From: Lysobacter avium
GTDB taxonomy: Bacteria; Pseudomonadota; Gammaproteobacteria; Xanthomonadales; Xanthomonadaceae
Reading direction: 5' to 3'
DNA length: 64,000 nucleotides
NCBI RefSeq assembly: GCF_015209745.1
Contig: NZ_CP063657.1
Span: 2,170,001 to 2,234,000, forward strand
Shown here: positions 51,419 to 60,398 of the stretch, piece by piece
How the letters are laid out: each line of letters starts with the position of its first letter
Position numbering within the stretch: position 1 is the first letter of the stretch
Made by a program: the position numbers and the translations under genes
The notes under the pieces: generated by a model
What the model saw: the letters and a program-made list of their open reading frames with translations, nothing else
Database searches by the model: none
What the model was told of the DNA's origin: nothing

Positions 51419-52543
51419 CTAGGTCGCCGATGCCGGCGCCTCGGACGGTGCTTCCGGGCGCGGCGGCCACACCGTCTTCGCCAGCAACTCGTCGCTCCAG
51501 TCGAAATCGATCGTCCCGTCTCGGACGAACAGGCTGACGAAATTCAGGACGTTGCGCGCTAACATCTCGCTGGCGTGGGTGGCGCCGCTGCTGGGCAGGT
51601 TCAGCGGCCCGGCCACGGTGACGCCACCCACATCGACCGTCTCACCAGGCCGGGTGCACTCGCAGTTGCCGCCGGTTTCCGCCGCCAGGTCGACGATGAC
51701 GCTGCCCGGCCGCATCCCTCCCACCATCTCGGCAGTGAGGATTTTCGGCGCCGGCCTGCCTGGTACTGCGGCCGTGGTCACCACGACATCGACGAGCTTG
51801 AGGTGTTCACCGAGGCGGCGCTGCTGCTCGGCCCGTTCCTCCTCGGTGAGCTGGCGCGCGTAGCCGCCCTCGCCCGCTGCGCTGACGCCCAGGTCGAGGA
51901 ATTTGCCGCCGAGCGATTCGATCTGCTCCCGGGTCTCCGGGCGCACGTCGAAACCCTCGACCTGCGCACCCAATCGCTTCGCCGTCGCGACGGCCTGCAG
52001 GCCGGCAACGCCTGCACCGATCACCAGCACACGTGAGGGGCGGATCGTCCCGGCGGCCGTGGTCAGCATCGGAAAGAACCGCGGGGCCAACTGGGCGCCC
52101 AGCAACACCGCCTTGTAGCCGGCCATGCCCGCTTGCGAGCTGAGTACGTCCATCGCCTGGGCGCGGGTGGTGCGTGGCAGGCGCTCCAGCGGAAAGGCGA
52201 CCAGTTGCCGCGCGGTGATCGCTTCGCTGCGGGCGGGGTCGGCCTCGGGCGCCAACTGGCCTACCAGCACGGTTCCGGGCTCCAATGCCTGCAGGACGTC
52301 CGCAGGCGGGCTCTGCACGCAAAGCACGACGTCGGCTCCTGCAAGGGCGCTGACGGCATCAGCGACGACCTCGACACCTGCCGCTGCATACGCGTCGTCG
52401 GCAAAGCCCGCTGCGCTGCCGGCGCCGCGCTCGATGCGCAGTTGCGCACCCAGGGCGCCCAGCTTCTTGGCGGTCTCGGGGACCAGGGAAACGCGACGCT
52501 CGCCGGCCGCGGTTTCGCGGGCGACGCCGATGGTGATCGACAT
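51419..52543 (-). CDS. pntAA: NAD(P) transhydrogenase subunit alpha, soluble NAD-binding part
   Basis: A 374-residue protein, domain I of transhydrogenase, which binds NAD(H). It has VARETAAGERRVSLVPET, DVLSSQAGMAGYKAVLLGA, RVLVIGAGVAGLQAVATAKR and GFDVRPETREQIESLGG. It should work with PntAB and PntB (47804-49569), from which it is separated by the sigma factor trio on the other strand. Confidence 0.95.
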   Translation of the reverse strand: MSITIGVARETAAGERRVSLVPETAKKLGALGAQLRIERGAGSAAGFADDAYAAAGVEVVADAVSALAGADVVLCVQSPPADVLQALEPGTVLVGQLAPEADPARSEAITARQLVAFPLERLPRTTRAQAMDVLSSQAGMAGYKAVLLGAQLAPRFFPMLTTAAGTIRPSRVLVIGAGVAGLQAVATAKRLGAQVEGFDVRPETREQIESLGGKFLDLGVSAAGEGGYARQLTEEERAEQQRRLGEHLKLVDVVVTTAAVPGRPAPKILTAEMVGGMRPGSVIVDLAAETGGNCECTRPGETVDVGGVTVAGPLNLPSSGATHASEMLARNVLNFVSLFVRDGTIDFDWSDELLAKTVWPPRPEAPSEAPASAT

Positions 52544-52676
52544 CAGGCATTCCTTATGCGGGTTCAGCCCATCCTAGCGAATGCCCTGGCAATTGGGCGC
52601 ACCGCGATGCCGGAACGGCAGGCCAAAAGGGGGAGCTACGGCTGCGCGCACATGGCGAGCCGCGCTCGACCCGGCG

Positions 52677-55070
52677 CTAGCGGGCCACGGAACCGGCGGC
52701 ACGGTCAAGCTGCTCGCGCACGTGCTGCATCGCCTGCTCGAACGCGGTGGGCTCGCAGCCCACCTTCAGTCGACCGGCAGCGGCCATCACCGCCAGCTCC
52801 TCCACCGTGGCCACCAGGACCCGCAAGCCGCGGCGGTTGACCAGCAGCCTGCGGTCGCTGAGCGGGCTGACCCAGGCGATCTTCGCGGCCAGCGACTCGC
52901 CCTTCAGGTCGCTGATCTGCAGCCACGACCCGGCCTCCAGCGCGCGCAGCTCCTCGACCTGCGCCGGCCTGGCGCGCGCGCTGCCGCGCGGATCCAGCCA
53001 CAGGCTGCGCTCGTCGTCGTCGTCCTGGGCCTGCCGGGGCGGCGGCGGATAGAGGTCGCGCGGGGTGTGCGGGTAGACCAGCCCCTTGACCAGCAGCGCG
53101 AGCGCGTGCTCGGCCGCGGACTGGTCCAGTCCGGAGCTGGCCAGGCATTCGGCGATGCGCGGCTCCAGCGCCAGCAGGTGATCGGCCAATTCCGAACCGC
53201 GGCCTTCCGCCGCCAGGCGGTCGGCAGCCACCAGTGCATCGCCCAGGGACACCGCGTCGACCAGGCGCTCGCGGTCGTCGCCGTCGCGCAACCAGGTCTG
53301 CACCAGGTGATGGCGCCAGGATCCGCGCAGGAACTCGGCAATCGCCGGGCTCAGCGGCGGGGCCGACAGGCGCCGTGCCAGCACGGTATCGGCCTGCTCG
53401 CGGGCGTGATTCAGCCGTTCGCGACCGTTGGTGGCCTTGGCCGCACGCTCCTCCTGCAACTCGATCCGGCGCCGCTGCTGCTGCAACAGGGCGTCCAGCT
53501 CGCGGTGCGCGGTCTCGAAGATCACCAGATCCTCGGTGTATTCGGCGACCACGCGCTGGGAAATCGAGGTGGCCCGGTCCAGCAGCTCGCGCTCCTGCGG
53601 GGTGTTGCCGGCGTTGCCCGCGACCGCCTCGGTGATGGCATCGAACAGGCGCCGCGCCGGGTGGGTCGGGCTGACAAACAGTTGCTGGTCGGTCAGCGCG
53701 ACCTTGACGTAGGGCAGCACCAGGCGCGCGTACATCCGCCGCGCGCGGTCCTGCAGTTGCTGGCTGCGGAACAGCGCGTCGAACAGCAGGCCGACCAGGT
53801 CGATCGCGTCCTCGTCCTCGGCGCTGAAGCTGATCTGTTCCGGATCCAGGCCGAGACGGCGCGAGCCGGTGTTGAGCTGGTCGCGGATCGCGCCCGCCAG
53901 GGTGCCGGTACCGGCCAGCGCGCGCGCGAAGACGTCCGCCGGTTCGGCCTGCATCAGCGAGGCGACGTTGACCAGTTCGTCCAGGCGCAACTCGCGGCGA
54001 CCCGGCGTGCCCGTGGAAGTGCCGGCCCTGGGAGCGGGCGCCTCGTCGCGGCGACCCTCGCGCCAGGCGTGCAACATGCTGCGCAGCTCGTTCAGCTCGG
54101 CCGGCGTCGGGGCCTCGGCGCCGCCACCGGGAGCGCCCGCGCGCCCATCGCCCCAACCCGCTCCGCCGGCGCCGGTACCAGTGCCGGACGCGGCGTGTCC
54201 GCTAACCGCGTGACCATGACCGCCATACGCGGGCTGGCCGGCAACGCCTGCAAACCCGGCGGGACCCGCGCCGTGCTGGCCCTGCCCCAAACCCCCGCCA
54301 GCCGCCCCCTGGGCCGCGGTGGAGTAACCCGTTGCCGGCACCGGCCCCGGCGCTCCGGGCGTTCCACTGGATGCACCAACCGCGGCCGCAGAAGCCGCCG
54401 CCGCTGGCGCCTCCGGAGCCGCCGGCAATCCGTAGCCACCGCGCGCGAGCACCGCGTTGGCCGCGTCGTAAAGCTCACCCAGGACGCTGCCCAGCGCCTT
54501 GGCGTAGTGCTCGAACAACAGCGTCCGCAGCAGTTCGGGGATCTGCTCGTCTTCAAACGTGTCCACGAAGGCCATCGCCAGGCGGGTCGGGCCCAAGGGG
54601 TTCATCGAGGGCTCCGCGCCCAGCGCGCCGGCCAGGATGTCCAGGCGTGCGCCCATCATGTCGAGGCTGGCGCTGTGCCGATGGTCCAGGCTGGCGGCCA
54701 GCGCCTGCCCGGCCAGATGGAAATCGATCTGGCCTTCGTCGATCAGCCCCAGCGGAACGTCGACGCTGTCGCGGGCATGCAGCAGGCGGAAATCGTCGAA
54801 GCCGCGCGCGATGCCCTGCCGGAAGCGCATCACATGCGCGGCGTGGTGCTGGCGCAGCACCCACAGGGCGGCCTGCGCCTGGTAGACCACCTGCGGCGAA
54901 TGGTTTGCATCGCCACCGGCGGTGATGGCCGCCAGCGCGGTGTCGATCGCCGGGTAGAATTCGCCCGGCAGCCCGGCAAGGCGCTCCAGCACGAGGCGCT
55001 TGATCTCCTCAAGCACCCGCGTGGGATCCACGGGGGTGGAATGGAAACCGCGGGCGGATGGGATAGACAC
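52677..55070 (-). CDS. DUF1631 family protein
   Basis: A 797-residue protein matching the DUF1631 family, with N-terminal VLEEIKRLVLERLAGLPGEF and C-terminal GSWLQISDLKGESLAAKIAW, VSPLSDRRLLVNRRGLRVL. The C-terminal about 130 residues suggest a PilZ-like or similar beta domain. Residues about 230-330 are a Gly/Ala/Pro-rich low-complexity insert. The function is not established; some family members bind or respond to cyclic-di-GMP-related signals, which is not shown here. Confidence 0.85.
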   Translation of the reverse strand: MSIPSARGFHSTPVDPTRVLEEIKRLVLERLAGLPGEFYPAIDTALAAITAGGDANHSPQVVYQAQAALWVLRQHHAAHVMRFRQGIARGFDDFRLLHARDSVDVPLGLIDEGQIDFHLAGQALAASLDHRHSASLDMMGARLDILAGALGAEPSMNPLGPTRLAMAFVDTFEDEQIPELLRTLLFEHYAKALGSVLGELYDAANAVLARGGYGLPAAPEAPAAAASAAAVGASSGTPGAPGPVPATGYSTAAQGAAGGGLGQGQHGAGPAGFAGVAGQPAYGGHGHAVSGHAASGTGTGAGGAGWGDGRAGAPGGGAEAPTPAELNELRSMLHAWREGRRDEAPAPRAGTSTGTPGRRELRLDELVNVASLMQAEPADVFARALAGTGTLAGAIRDQLNTGSRRLGLDPEQISFSAEDEDAIDLVGLLFDALFRSQQLQDRARRMYARLVLPYVKVALTDQQLFVSPTHPARRLFDAITEAVAGNAGNTPQERELLDRATSISQRVVAEYTEDLVIFETAHRELDALLQQQRRRIELQEERAAKATNGRERLNHAREQADTVLARRLSAPPLSPAIAEFLRGSWRHHLVQTWLRDGDDRERLVDAVSLGDALVAADRLAAEGRGSELADHLLALEPRIAECLASSGLDQSAAEHALALLVKGLVYPHTPRDLYPPPPRQAQDDDDERSLWLDPRGSARARPAQVEELRALEAGSWLQISDLKGESLAAKIAWVSPLSDRRLLVNRRGLRVLVATVEELAVMAAAGRLKVGCEPTAFEQAMQHVREQLDRAAGSVAR

Positions 55071-55175
55071 GTGTGCTCCAGACCTGGGTGACGCAGACCG
55101 CTGCCCACAAACCTGTATGGGAGCATAGTGGCAATATGGGTCAGGTTTCTCCGCTCAATGTTTGAACTGTGACTT

Positions 55176-55796
55176 ATGACCCCCAAAGCCGATACATCGT
55201 ATCAACAAGGGCCCTCGCTCGACGCCTTGGATGCTGCGCTGGCGCACCTGGATCGCCGCCGTTCCGTGCCCTTCATGCGCTTGCAGGAGCCCGGGCCGGA
55301 CCGCGCGGTGTTGCTGCGTCTGCTCGCCAGCGCGACCCGCGTGCCCGACCATGGCGCCCGCGTGCCGTTTCGGTTCATCAGCCTGCGCGGCGATGCCCGG
55401 CGGGTGTTCGGCGAGCGCCTGGCCGCGCGCCATCCCCAGGCCGATCCCGAGGCCAGTGAGGGCGCGATTGCCAAGGATCTTGACCGCTACCTGCACGCGC
55501 CGCTGATCGTGGTGCTGGTGGCCGAACTGGGCCCGGACCCGAAGATCCCGGAGCAGGAGCGCCTGCTCAGCGCCGGGTGCACCGGCTTTGCGCTGCTGCA
55601 AGCGGCCCAGGCCGCGGGCTTTGGCGGCTGCTGGTTGACCGGCTGGGCCGCCTACGACCGCGGCGTCGCAGCGATGCTCGGACTGGCGGACCACGAGCAC
55701 ATCATCGGCTTCATCCACCTGGGCACGCCATCGCAGGAAATCGGCGAGCGTCGCCGCCCCGATCCGGCGGCATTGCTGTCCGAGTGGGTACCTTGA
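55176..55796 (+). CDS. Nitroreductase family protein
   Basis: A 206-residue flavin-dependent oxidoreductase of the YdjA type: RRSVPFMRLQEPGPDR, SATRVPDHGARVPFRF, SAGCTGFALLQAAQAAGFGG and CWLTGWAAYDRGVAAMLGL. It reduces nitro compounds or quinones with NAD(P)H in other species; the substrate here is unknown. Its end overlaps the next gene. Confidence 0.88.
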   Translation: MTPKADTSYQQGPSLDALDAALAHLDRRRSVPFMRLQEPGPDRAVLLRLLASATRVPDHGARVPFRFISLRGDARRVFGERLAARHPQADPEASEGAIAKDLDRYLHAPLIVVLVAELGPDPKIPEQERLLSAGCTGFALLQAAQAAGFGGCWLTGWAAYDRGVAAMLGLADHEHIIGFIHLGTPSQEIGERRRPDPAALLSEWVP

Positions 55797-56737
55797 GCCA
55801 CGCTGGCGTCGCTGCCTCGCCGCGCGCTGCCACGCCGACCCTCTACCTGGTCGACGCCAGCCTGTACGTGTTCCGCGCCTGGCACTCGATGCCCGACGAT
55901 TTCCGCGGCGCGGATGGCTCGCCGACCAACGCCGTCCACGGATTTGCCCGCTTCCTGCTGGAGTTGCTGGATCGTGCGCGCCCGCAGCACATCGCGGTGG
56001 CCTTCGACGAGGCGCTGGACTCGTGCTTCCGCAACGCGATCTACCCGGCCTACAAGGCCAACCGCGAGCCCGCTCCGGAAGCGCTCAAGCAACAATTCGT
56101 CCACTGCCGGGAACTGTGCGCGGCGCTCGGCCTGAGCGTGCTCTCGCACCGCGAGTACGAGGCGGACGACCTGATCGGCAGCGCCTGCATGAGCGCCCGC
56201 GCGCACCGGTTCCGCTCGGTCATCGTCTCGGCCGACAAGGATCTCTCGCAGTTGCTGGGAGATCACGACGAGCAGTGGGACTTCGCCCGCGGCCAGCGCT
56301 GGGGCGCCGACGGCGTGCCCGCGCGCCACGGTGTGGAGGCCAGCCAGATGGCCGACTACCTGGCGCTGACCGGCGATGCGGTCGACAACATTCCGGGAGT
56401 GCCGGGCATCGGTGCGAAAACCGCCGCGGCGCTGCTGACGCATTTCGGCAGCTTGGATGCGCTGTTGGAGCGCATCGACGAGGTTCCGTACCTGCGCCTG
56501 CGCGGCGCGGCGGCGTGCGCGGCCCGGCTGCGCGAGCATCGCGACCTGGCCCTGCTGTGTCGCCGCTTGTCGACGGTGGCCTGCGACGTGGCCCTCGGGG
56601 ATGCGGACACCCACTTCGTGCGCCGATCCGCCGCGCCCGCCCGGCTGCACGCGCTGTGCGAGCGCGTCCGCTTCGGACCACTGACCCGGCGCCGGCTTTA
56701 CGGCGCGGCAGGCCTGGAATTCAATCCGGGCACGTGA
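55784..56737 (+). CDS. 5'-3' exonuclease of the PolI N-terminal family
   Basis: A 317-residue FEN-type nuclease without a polymerase domain. It contains LYLVDASLYVFRAWHSMP, AFDEALDSCFRN, YPAYKANREPAPEALKQQF, SHREYEADDLIG, SADKDLSQLL and the helix-hairpin-helix GVPGIGAKTAAALL. The metal-binding aspartates are present. GTG 55784 or TTG 55793 may be the start; both overlap the nitroreductase stop. It may process Okazaki flaps or repair intermediates alongside Pol I. Confidence 0.88.
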   Translation: MGTLSHAGVAASPRAATPTLYLVDASLYVFRAWHSMPDDFRGADGSPTNAVHGFARFLLELLDRARPQHIAVAFDEALDSCFRNAIYPAYKANREPAPEALKQQFVHCRELCAALGLSVLSHREYEADDLIGSACMSARAHRFRSVIVSADKDLSQLLGDHDEQWDFARGQRWGADGVPARHGVEASQMADYLALTGDAVDNIPGVPGIGAKTAAALLTHFGSLDALLERIDEVPYLRLRGAAACAARLREHRDLALLCRRLSTVACDVALGDADTHFVRRSAAPARLHALCERVRFGPLTRRRLYGAAGLEFNPGT

Positions 56738-56770
56738 ACAAGCGCGCCGGGAAGGTTTAGCATCGGGCCA

Positions 56771-57337
56771 ATGGACGATCACGCGGACGATCACGAAAAG
56801 CCGGTTGAAACCATCTACGACGGCAAGTGGCTGCGGATGTTGCGCCGCGGCCGCTGGGAGTACGTCGAACGCACCCATGGCAAGGGGATGGCGGTGATCA
56901 TCATCGCCGTGACCCCGGCCGACGAGGTCCTGTTCGTGGAGCAGTTCCGCGTACCGCTGGGTTCACGCACCATCGAGATGCCGGCCGGGCTGGTCGGCGA
57001 CGATGACGCCTCCGATACGCTGGCCGCCGCCGCGCATCGCGAACTGGTCGAGGAAACCGGCTGGGAGCCCGGCCGGGTCGAGGTGCTGCTGGTCGGTCCC
57101 ACTTCGTCGGGAATGAGCAGCGAACGGATCGCCTACGTGCGCGCCCGTGACCTGGTCAAGGTGGGCGAAGGCGGCGGTGTCGGCAATGAGGACATCACCG
57201 TCCACCACGTGCCGCGCGAGCGGGCGCCCGCCTGGCTGATGGAGAAACAGCGCGAAGGCTTCGAGCTGGACCTGAAGCTGTGGGGCGGCCTGTGGATGAT
57301 CGACCGCGACCCGGACGGATCGCCGGTCGCGCCCTGA
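56771..57337 (+). CDS. Nudix hydrolase, ADP-ribose pyrophosphatase-like
   Basis: A 188-residue Nudix protein. PAGLVGDDDASD leads into RELVEETGW; the first acidic position of the box is Asp instead of Glu. EQFRVPLGSRTIEMPAG is typical of ADP-sugar pyrophosphatases. It is preceded by a 33-nt gap to the exonuclease gene and converges with pip. Confidence 0.88.
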   Translation: MDDHADDHEKPVETIYDGKWLRMLRRGRWEYVERTHGKGMAVIIIAVTPADEVLFVEQFRVPLGSRTIEMPAGLVGDDDASDTLAAAAHRELVEETGWEPGRVEVLLVGPTSSGMSSERIAYVRARDLVKVGEGGGVGNEDITVHHVPRERAPAWLMEKQREGFELDLKLWGGLWMIDRDPDGSPVAP

Positions 57338-57375
57338 CGGTCATTGACCAGTTGGGCTCGGCAGGCGCGCTGGCC

Positions 57376-58320
57376 TCAGCCGGCGAACCCGTCGGTGGCC
57401 CGCACCAGCGAGTCGACGTTCTCGGCCTCGAAGGCCGAATGCCCAGACGCCGGCGAGATGGCCAGCGTCGCCTTCGGCCACGCCTTGTGGAGGTCCCACG
57501 CGTTCTGCACCGGGCACACCACGTCGTAGCGGCCGTGCACGATCACGCCGGGAATGTCGGCGATGGCGCCCACGTCGCGCAGCAACTGGTCGTCGACTTC
57601 GAAAAAGCCGCCGTTGACGAAGTAGTGGTTCTCGATCCGGGCGAATGCCAGCGCGAACTTCGGGTCCTCGTGGCTGGTGGTGAAGTCGTCGTCGATATGC
57701 AGGAAGCTGGTCGCACCTTCCCAGACGCTCCACGCCTTGGCGGCCGCGAGCTGCGTGGCCTCGTCCTGGCTGGTCAGGCGGCGATGGTAGGCGCTGATCA
57801 GGTCGTGGCGTTCAGTGACCGGGATCGCCTCCAGGTAGTGCTCCCAGGGCTCCGGGAAGAGGCGGCTCGCGCCTTCCTGGTAGAACCACTCCAGTTCCCA
57901 GCGACGCAGCATGAAGATGCCGCGCAGCACCAGCTCGGTCACGCGCTTGGGGTGCTTCTGCGCATAGGCCAGCGCCAGCGTCGAGCCCCAGCTGCCACCG
58001 AAGACCTGCCACTTGTCGATGTCCAGCTTGACCCGCAGCTTCTCGATGTCCTCCACCAGGTGCCACGTCGTGTTGGCGACCAGGTCGGCGTGCGGAGTGG
58101 AGCGACCGCTGCCGCGCTGGTCGAACAGGATGATGCGGTAGCGCGCCGGGTCGTGGAACCGGCGCATCTTCGCACTGCATCCGCCACCCGGGCCACCATG
58201 CAGCAGCACCACCGGCTTGCCGTCGGGATTGCCGCACTGCTCGTAATACAGCGTGTGGCGTTCGTCGACGCCCAGCGTGCCGGTGTCGTAGGGCTGGATC
58301 TCGGGATACAGGGTGCGCAT
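57376..58320 (-). CDS. pip: Prolyl aminopeptidase (proline iminopeptidase)
   Basis: A 314-residue alpha/beta hydrolase that removes N-terminal proline from peptides. It has LLHGGPGGGCS, FDQRGSGRSTPHA, the nucleophile elbow GGSWGS, and HGRYDVVCP and SGHSAFE for the catalytic Asp and His. Length is normal. Confidence 0.96.
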   Translation of the reverse strand: MRTLYPEIQPYDTGTLGVDERHTLYYEQCGNPDGKPVVLLHGGPGGGCSAKMRRFHDPARYRIILFDQRGSGRSTPHADLVANTTWHLVEDIEKLRVKLDIDKWQVFGGSWGSTLALAYAQKHPKRVTELVLRGIFMLRRWELEWFYQEGASRLFPEPWEHYLEAIPVTERHDLISAYHRRLTSQDEATQLAAAKAWSVWEGATSFLHIDDDFTTSHEDPKFALAFARIENHYFVNGGFFEVDDQLLRDVGAIADIPGVIVHGRYDVVCPVQNAWDLHKAWPKATLAISPASGHSAFEAENVDSLVRATDGFAG

Positions 58321-58392
58321 GGCGACTCCGCCGCAGGGTGGGCCGGCAATTCTACCGAGCGCTGTGCGTGCTCGCAGCCTGACCCAGCGAGC

Positions 58393-59217
58393 TCATTCAG
58401 CGACCCGGCCAACGCTCACCCGGTCGCGCTGCTCCAGATCGACTACCGTTTCCACGTCGCGCAGACCCGCCTGGACCATCAGTGCACGCACCGCAAGACC
58501 CTGCTCCAGCCCGTGCTCCAGGAGCAGCCAGCCGGCCGGCGCCAGCAGCGCCGGTGCATCGCCGATGATGGTGCGGATGTCGTCCAGTCCGTCGGCACCC
58601 GCGGCCAGCGCGTTGCGCGGCTCGAACCGCAGGTCGCCCTGGACCAGGTGCGCATCATCCTCGGCGATATAGGGCGGATTGCTGACGATCAGGTCGAAGC
58701 GCATGCCGGCCAGCGGTTCCAGCCAGTTGCCGTGGCGGAATTCCACGTTGCCCAGATCCAGCGCCCGCGCGTTGCCGGCGGCCACTTCCAGCGCCGTTTC
58801 GCTGGCGTCCGTGGCGATCACCCGGGCCAGCGGGCGCTCCATCGCCACGGCGAGCGCCACCGCGCCACTGCCCGTGCCGAGATCTGCAACCCGAAGCTCC
58901 CGATCCGCTGGCAGCCGGGCCAGGGTTTGCTCTACCAGGAGCTCTGTTTCCGCCCGCGGGATCAGCGTGGCCGGGCTTACCTGCAGGTCGAAGCGCCAGA
59001 ACCCGCGTTGGCCGGTCAGGTAGGCGACCGGTTCGCCCGCGCGCCGGCGCTCCAGCAGCGCTCCGAAATGCTGCGCGGCCGCGTCATCGAGCTCCTCGTC
59101 GCCGTGCGCGTAGAGCCAGGTGCGCGAGCGGCAGAGCGTGTGGGCGAGCAGCAACTCGGCCTCGCCCGGCTCCGTGCCCAAACGCGCCTCGCGCAGGAGT
59201 GAATCGATTCGCGCCAT
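58393..59217 (-). CDS. prmC: Release factor glutamine methyltransferase PrmC
   Basis: A 274-residue SAM-dependent enzyme that methylates the GGQ glutamine of release factors. It has an N-terminal helical domain, then [30 protein letters not shown] and the substrate motif [14 protein letters not shown] 59217 ([13 protein letters not shown]) is used; the frame extends to 59367 without conservation. It is divergent from ahpC. Confidence 0.95.
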   Translation of the reverse strand: MARIDSLLREARLGTEPGEAELLLAHTLCRSRTWLYAHGDEELDDAAAQHFGALLERRRAGEPVAYLTGQRGFWRFDLQVSPATLIPRAETELLVEQTLARLPADRELRVADLGTGSGAVALAVAMERPLARVIATDASETALEVAAGNARALDLGNVEFRHGNWLEPLAGMRFDLIVSNPPYIAEDDAHLVQGDLRFEPRNALAAGADGLDDIRTIIGDAPALLAPAGWLLLEHGLEQGLAVRALMVQAGLRDVETVVDLEQRDRVSVGRVAE

Positions 59218-59402
59218 AGGTTCTACCGAACGTTGGAAAGCCGCGCGCCTCCGATCCGACTGCGGCGCATCGAACGCCATGATAAGCGAGCCTGCTTTGC
59301 CACAATCGAGAACGGCCGGGGTTGATAAGCGCTGCTCACGCCGCGATGTCGAAAGGGTCGCCTTCACCGGCGATGTGCGTTTTCGAACGTCCGCCGCGAA
59401 TG

Positions 59403-59439
59403 ATAGGTCTTGGCTATTGAATCAATCATATCAATCGAT
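59403..59439 (+). promoter_or_regulatory. OxyR binding site upstream of ahpC
   Basis: ATAG-N7-CTAT-N7-ATCA-N7-CGAT follows the OxyR consensus ATAG-N7-CTAT-N7-ATAG-N7-CTAT: the first two blocks are perfect and the last two differ by two and one bases. The site lies 77 nt before the ahpC ATG, as expected for activation, and the regulator is encoded at 62070-62984. The remainder of 59218-59515 shows no gene. Confidence 0.8.
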
Positions 59440-59515
59440 TTGATTAATCCCATAGGCCCCACTAACCTGTGATTCGTAGCTTCTTCTCCCCCATCCACTG
59501 CAAGAGGATCCAGCG

Positions 59516-60079
59516 ATGTCCCTGATCAATACCGAAATCAAACCGTTCAAGGCCCAGGCGTTCAAGAACGGCGAATTCAAGGAAATCACCGAGGCCGACC
59601 TGAAGGGCAAGTGGTCGGTGTTCTTCTTCTACCCGGCCAACTTCACCTTTGTCTGCCCGACCGAGCTGGAAGACCTGGCCGACAAGTACGAGGAGTTCCA
59701 GAAGCTCGGCGTCGAGATCTACAGCGTCTCCACCGACACCCACTTCTCGCACAAGGCGTGGCACGACACCTCCGAGTCGATCAAGAAGATCAAGTACACG
59801 ATGATCGGCGACCCGACCGGCACGATCACCCGCAACTTCGGCGTGATGATCGAGGACGAGGGCATCGCTGACCGCGGCACCTTCGTGATCGACACCGAGG
59901 GCAAGATCCAGATCGTGGAGATCAACGCCGGTGGCATCGGCCGCGATGCCAGCGAGCTGCTGCGCAAGGTCAAGGCGGCCCAGTACGTCGCTGCCCACCC
60001 GGGTGAGGTCTGCCCGGCCAAGTGGAAGGAAGGCGAGAAGACCCTTGCTCCTTCGCTTGATCTGGTTGGCAAGATCTAA
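59516..60079 (+). CDS. ahpC: Alkyl hydroperoxide reductase subunit C
   Basis: A 187-residue typical 2-Cys peroxiredoxin. The peroxidatic cysteine is in [13 protein letters not shown] (near residue 47) and the resolving cysteine in [12 protein letters not shown] (near 166). It reduces hydrogen peroxide and organic peroxides and is recycled by AhpF. ATG 59516 follows AAGAGGATC. OxyR control is indicated by the upstream site. Confidence 0.98.
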   Translation: MSLINTEIKPFKAQAFKNGEFKEITEADLKGKWSVFFFYPANFTFVCPTELEDLADKYEEFQKLGVEIYSVSTDTHFSHKAWHDTSESIKKIKYTMIGDPTGTITRNFGVMIEDEGIADRGTFVIDTEGKIQIVEINAGGIGRDASELLRKVKAAQYVAAHPGEVCPAKWKEGEKTLAPSLDLVGKI

Positions 60080-60121
60080 ACCGCTGCAACGGCGATGCTC
60101 CGGCGTCGCCCAGATGTCACC

Positions 60122-60179
60122 CCCGGGCGCTGTAGCCGCCCGGGCGCATGATCCGAGCCCCGGGTGTCCTCCACCCGGG
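60122..60179 (+). repeat. Two hairpins after ahpC
   Basis: CCCGGGCG / CGCCCGGG (60122-60144) and CCCGGGTG-TCCTC-CACCCGGG (60159-60179) form two stable stems, the second followed by a moderately T/C-rich run. They could partly terminate or protect the ahpC transcript and set a high AhpC to AhpF ratio. Confidence 0.6.
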
Positions 60180-60263
60180 TCTCTTCAGGGCTGGTTTCGC
60201 CTGATTCCACACCGATTCCACACCCGATCTCGCCGTACGCGAGTGGGTGACGCGTCACCGGTT

Positions 60264-60358
60264 GCTTGCACAAGCGGCCTGGGCTGAGCCGGATGCTGGA
60301 GATATCCACCGGCACCCCCCACCGGCCCCCTCCCCCGGCCCAGGCCGCTCCTGCAAGC
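60264..60358. repeat. REP-like inverted doublet (REPIN-like) between ahpC and ahpF
   Basis: A 21-bp arm, GCTTGCACAAGCGGCCTGGGC (given in two parts: GCTTGCACAA, GCGGCCTGGGC; 60264-60284), recurs inverted at 60338-60358 with two mismatches, 53 nt apart. The core GGAGCGGCC of the right copy resembles REP elements widespread in Pseudomonas and xanthomonads. Confidence 0.65.
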
Positions 60359-60398
60359 ATCCACACGCCTTCTTTCCACCTTCAATGGAGCCGTTGCC

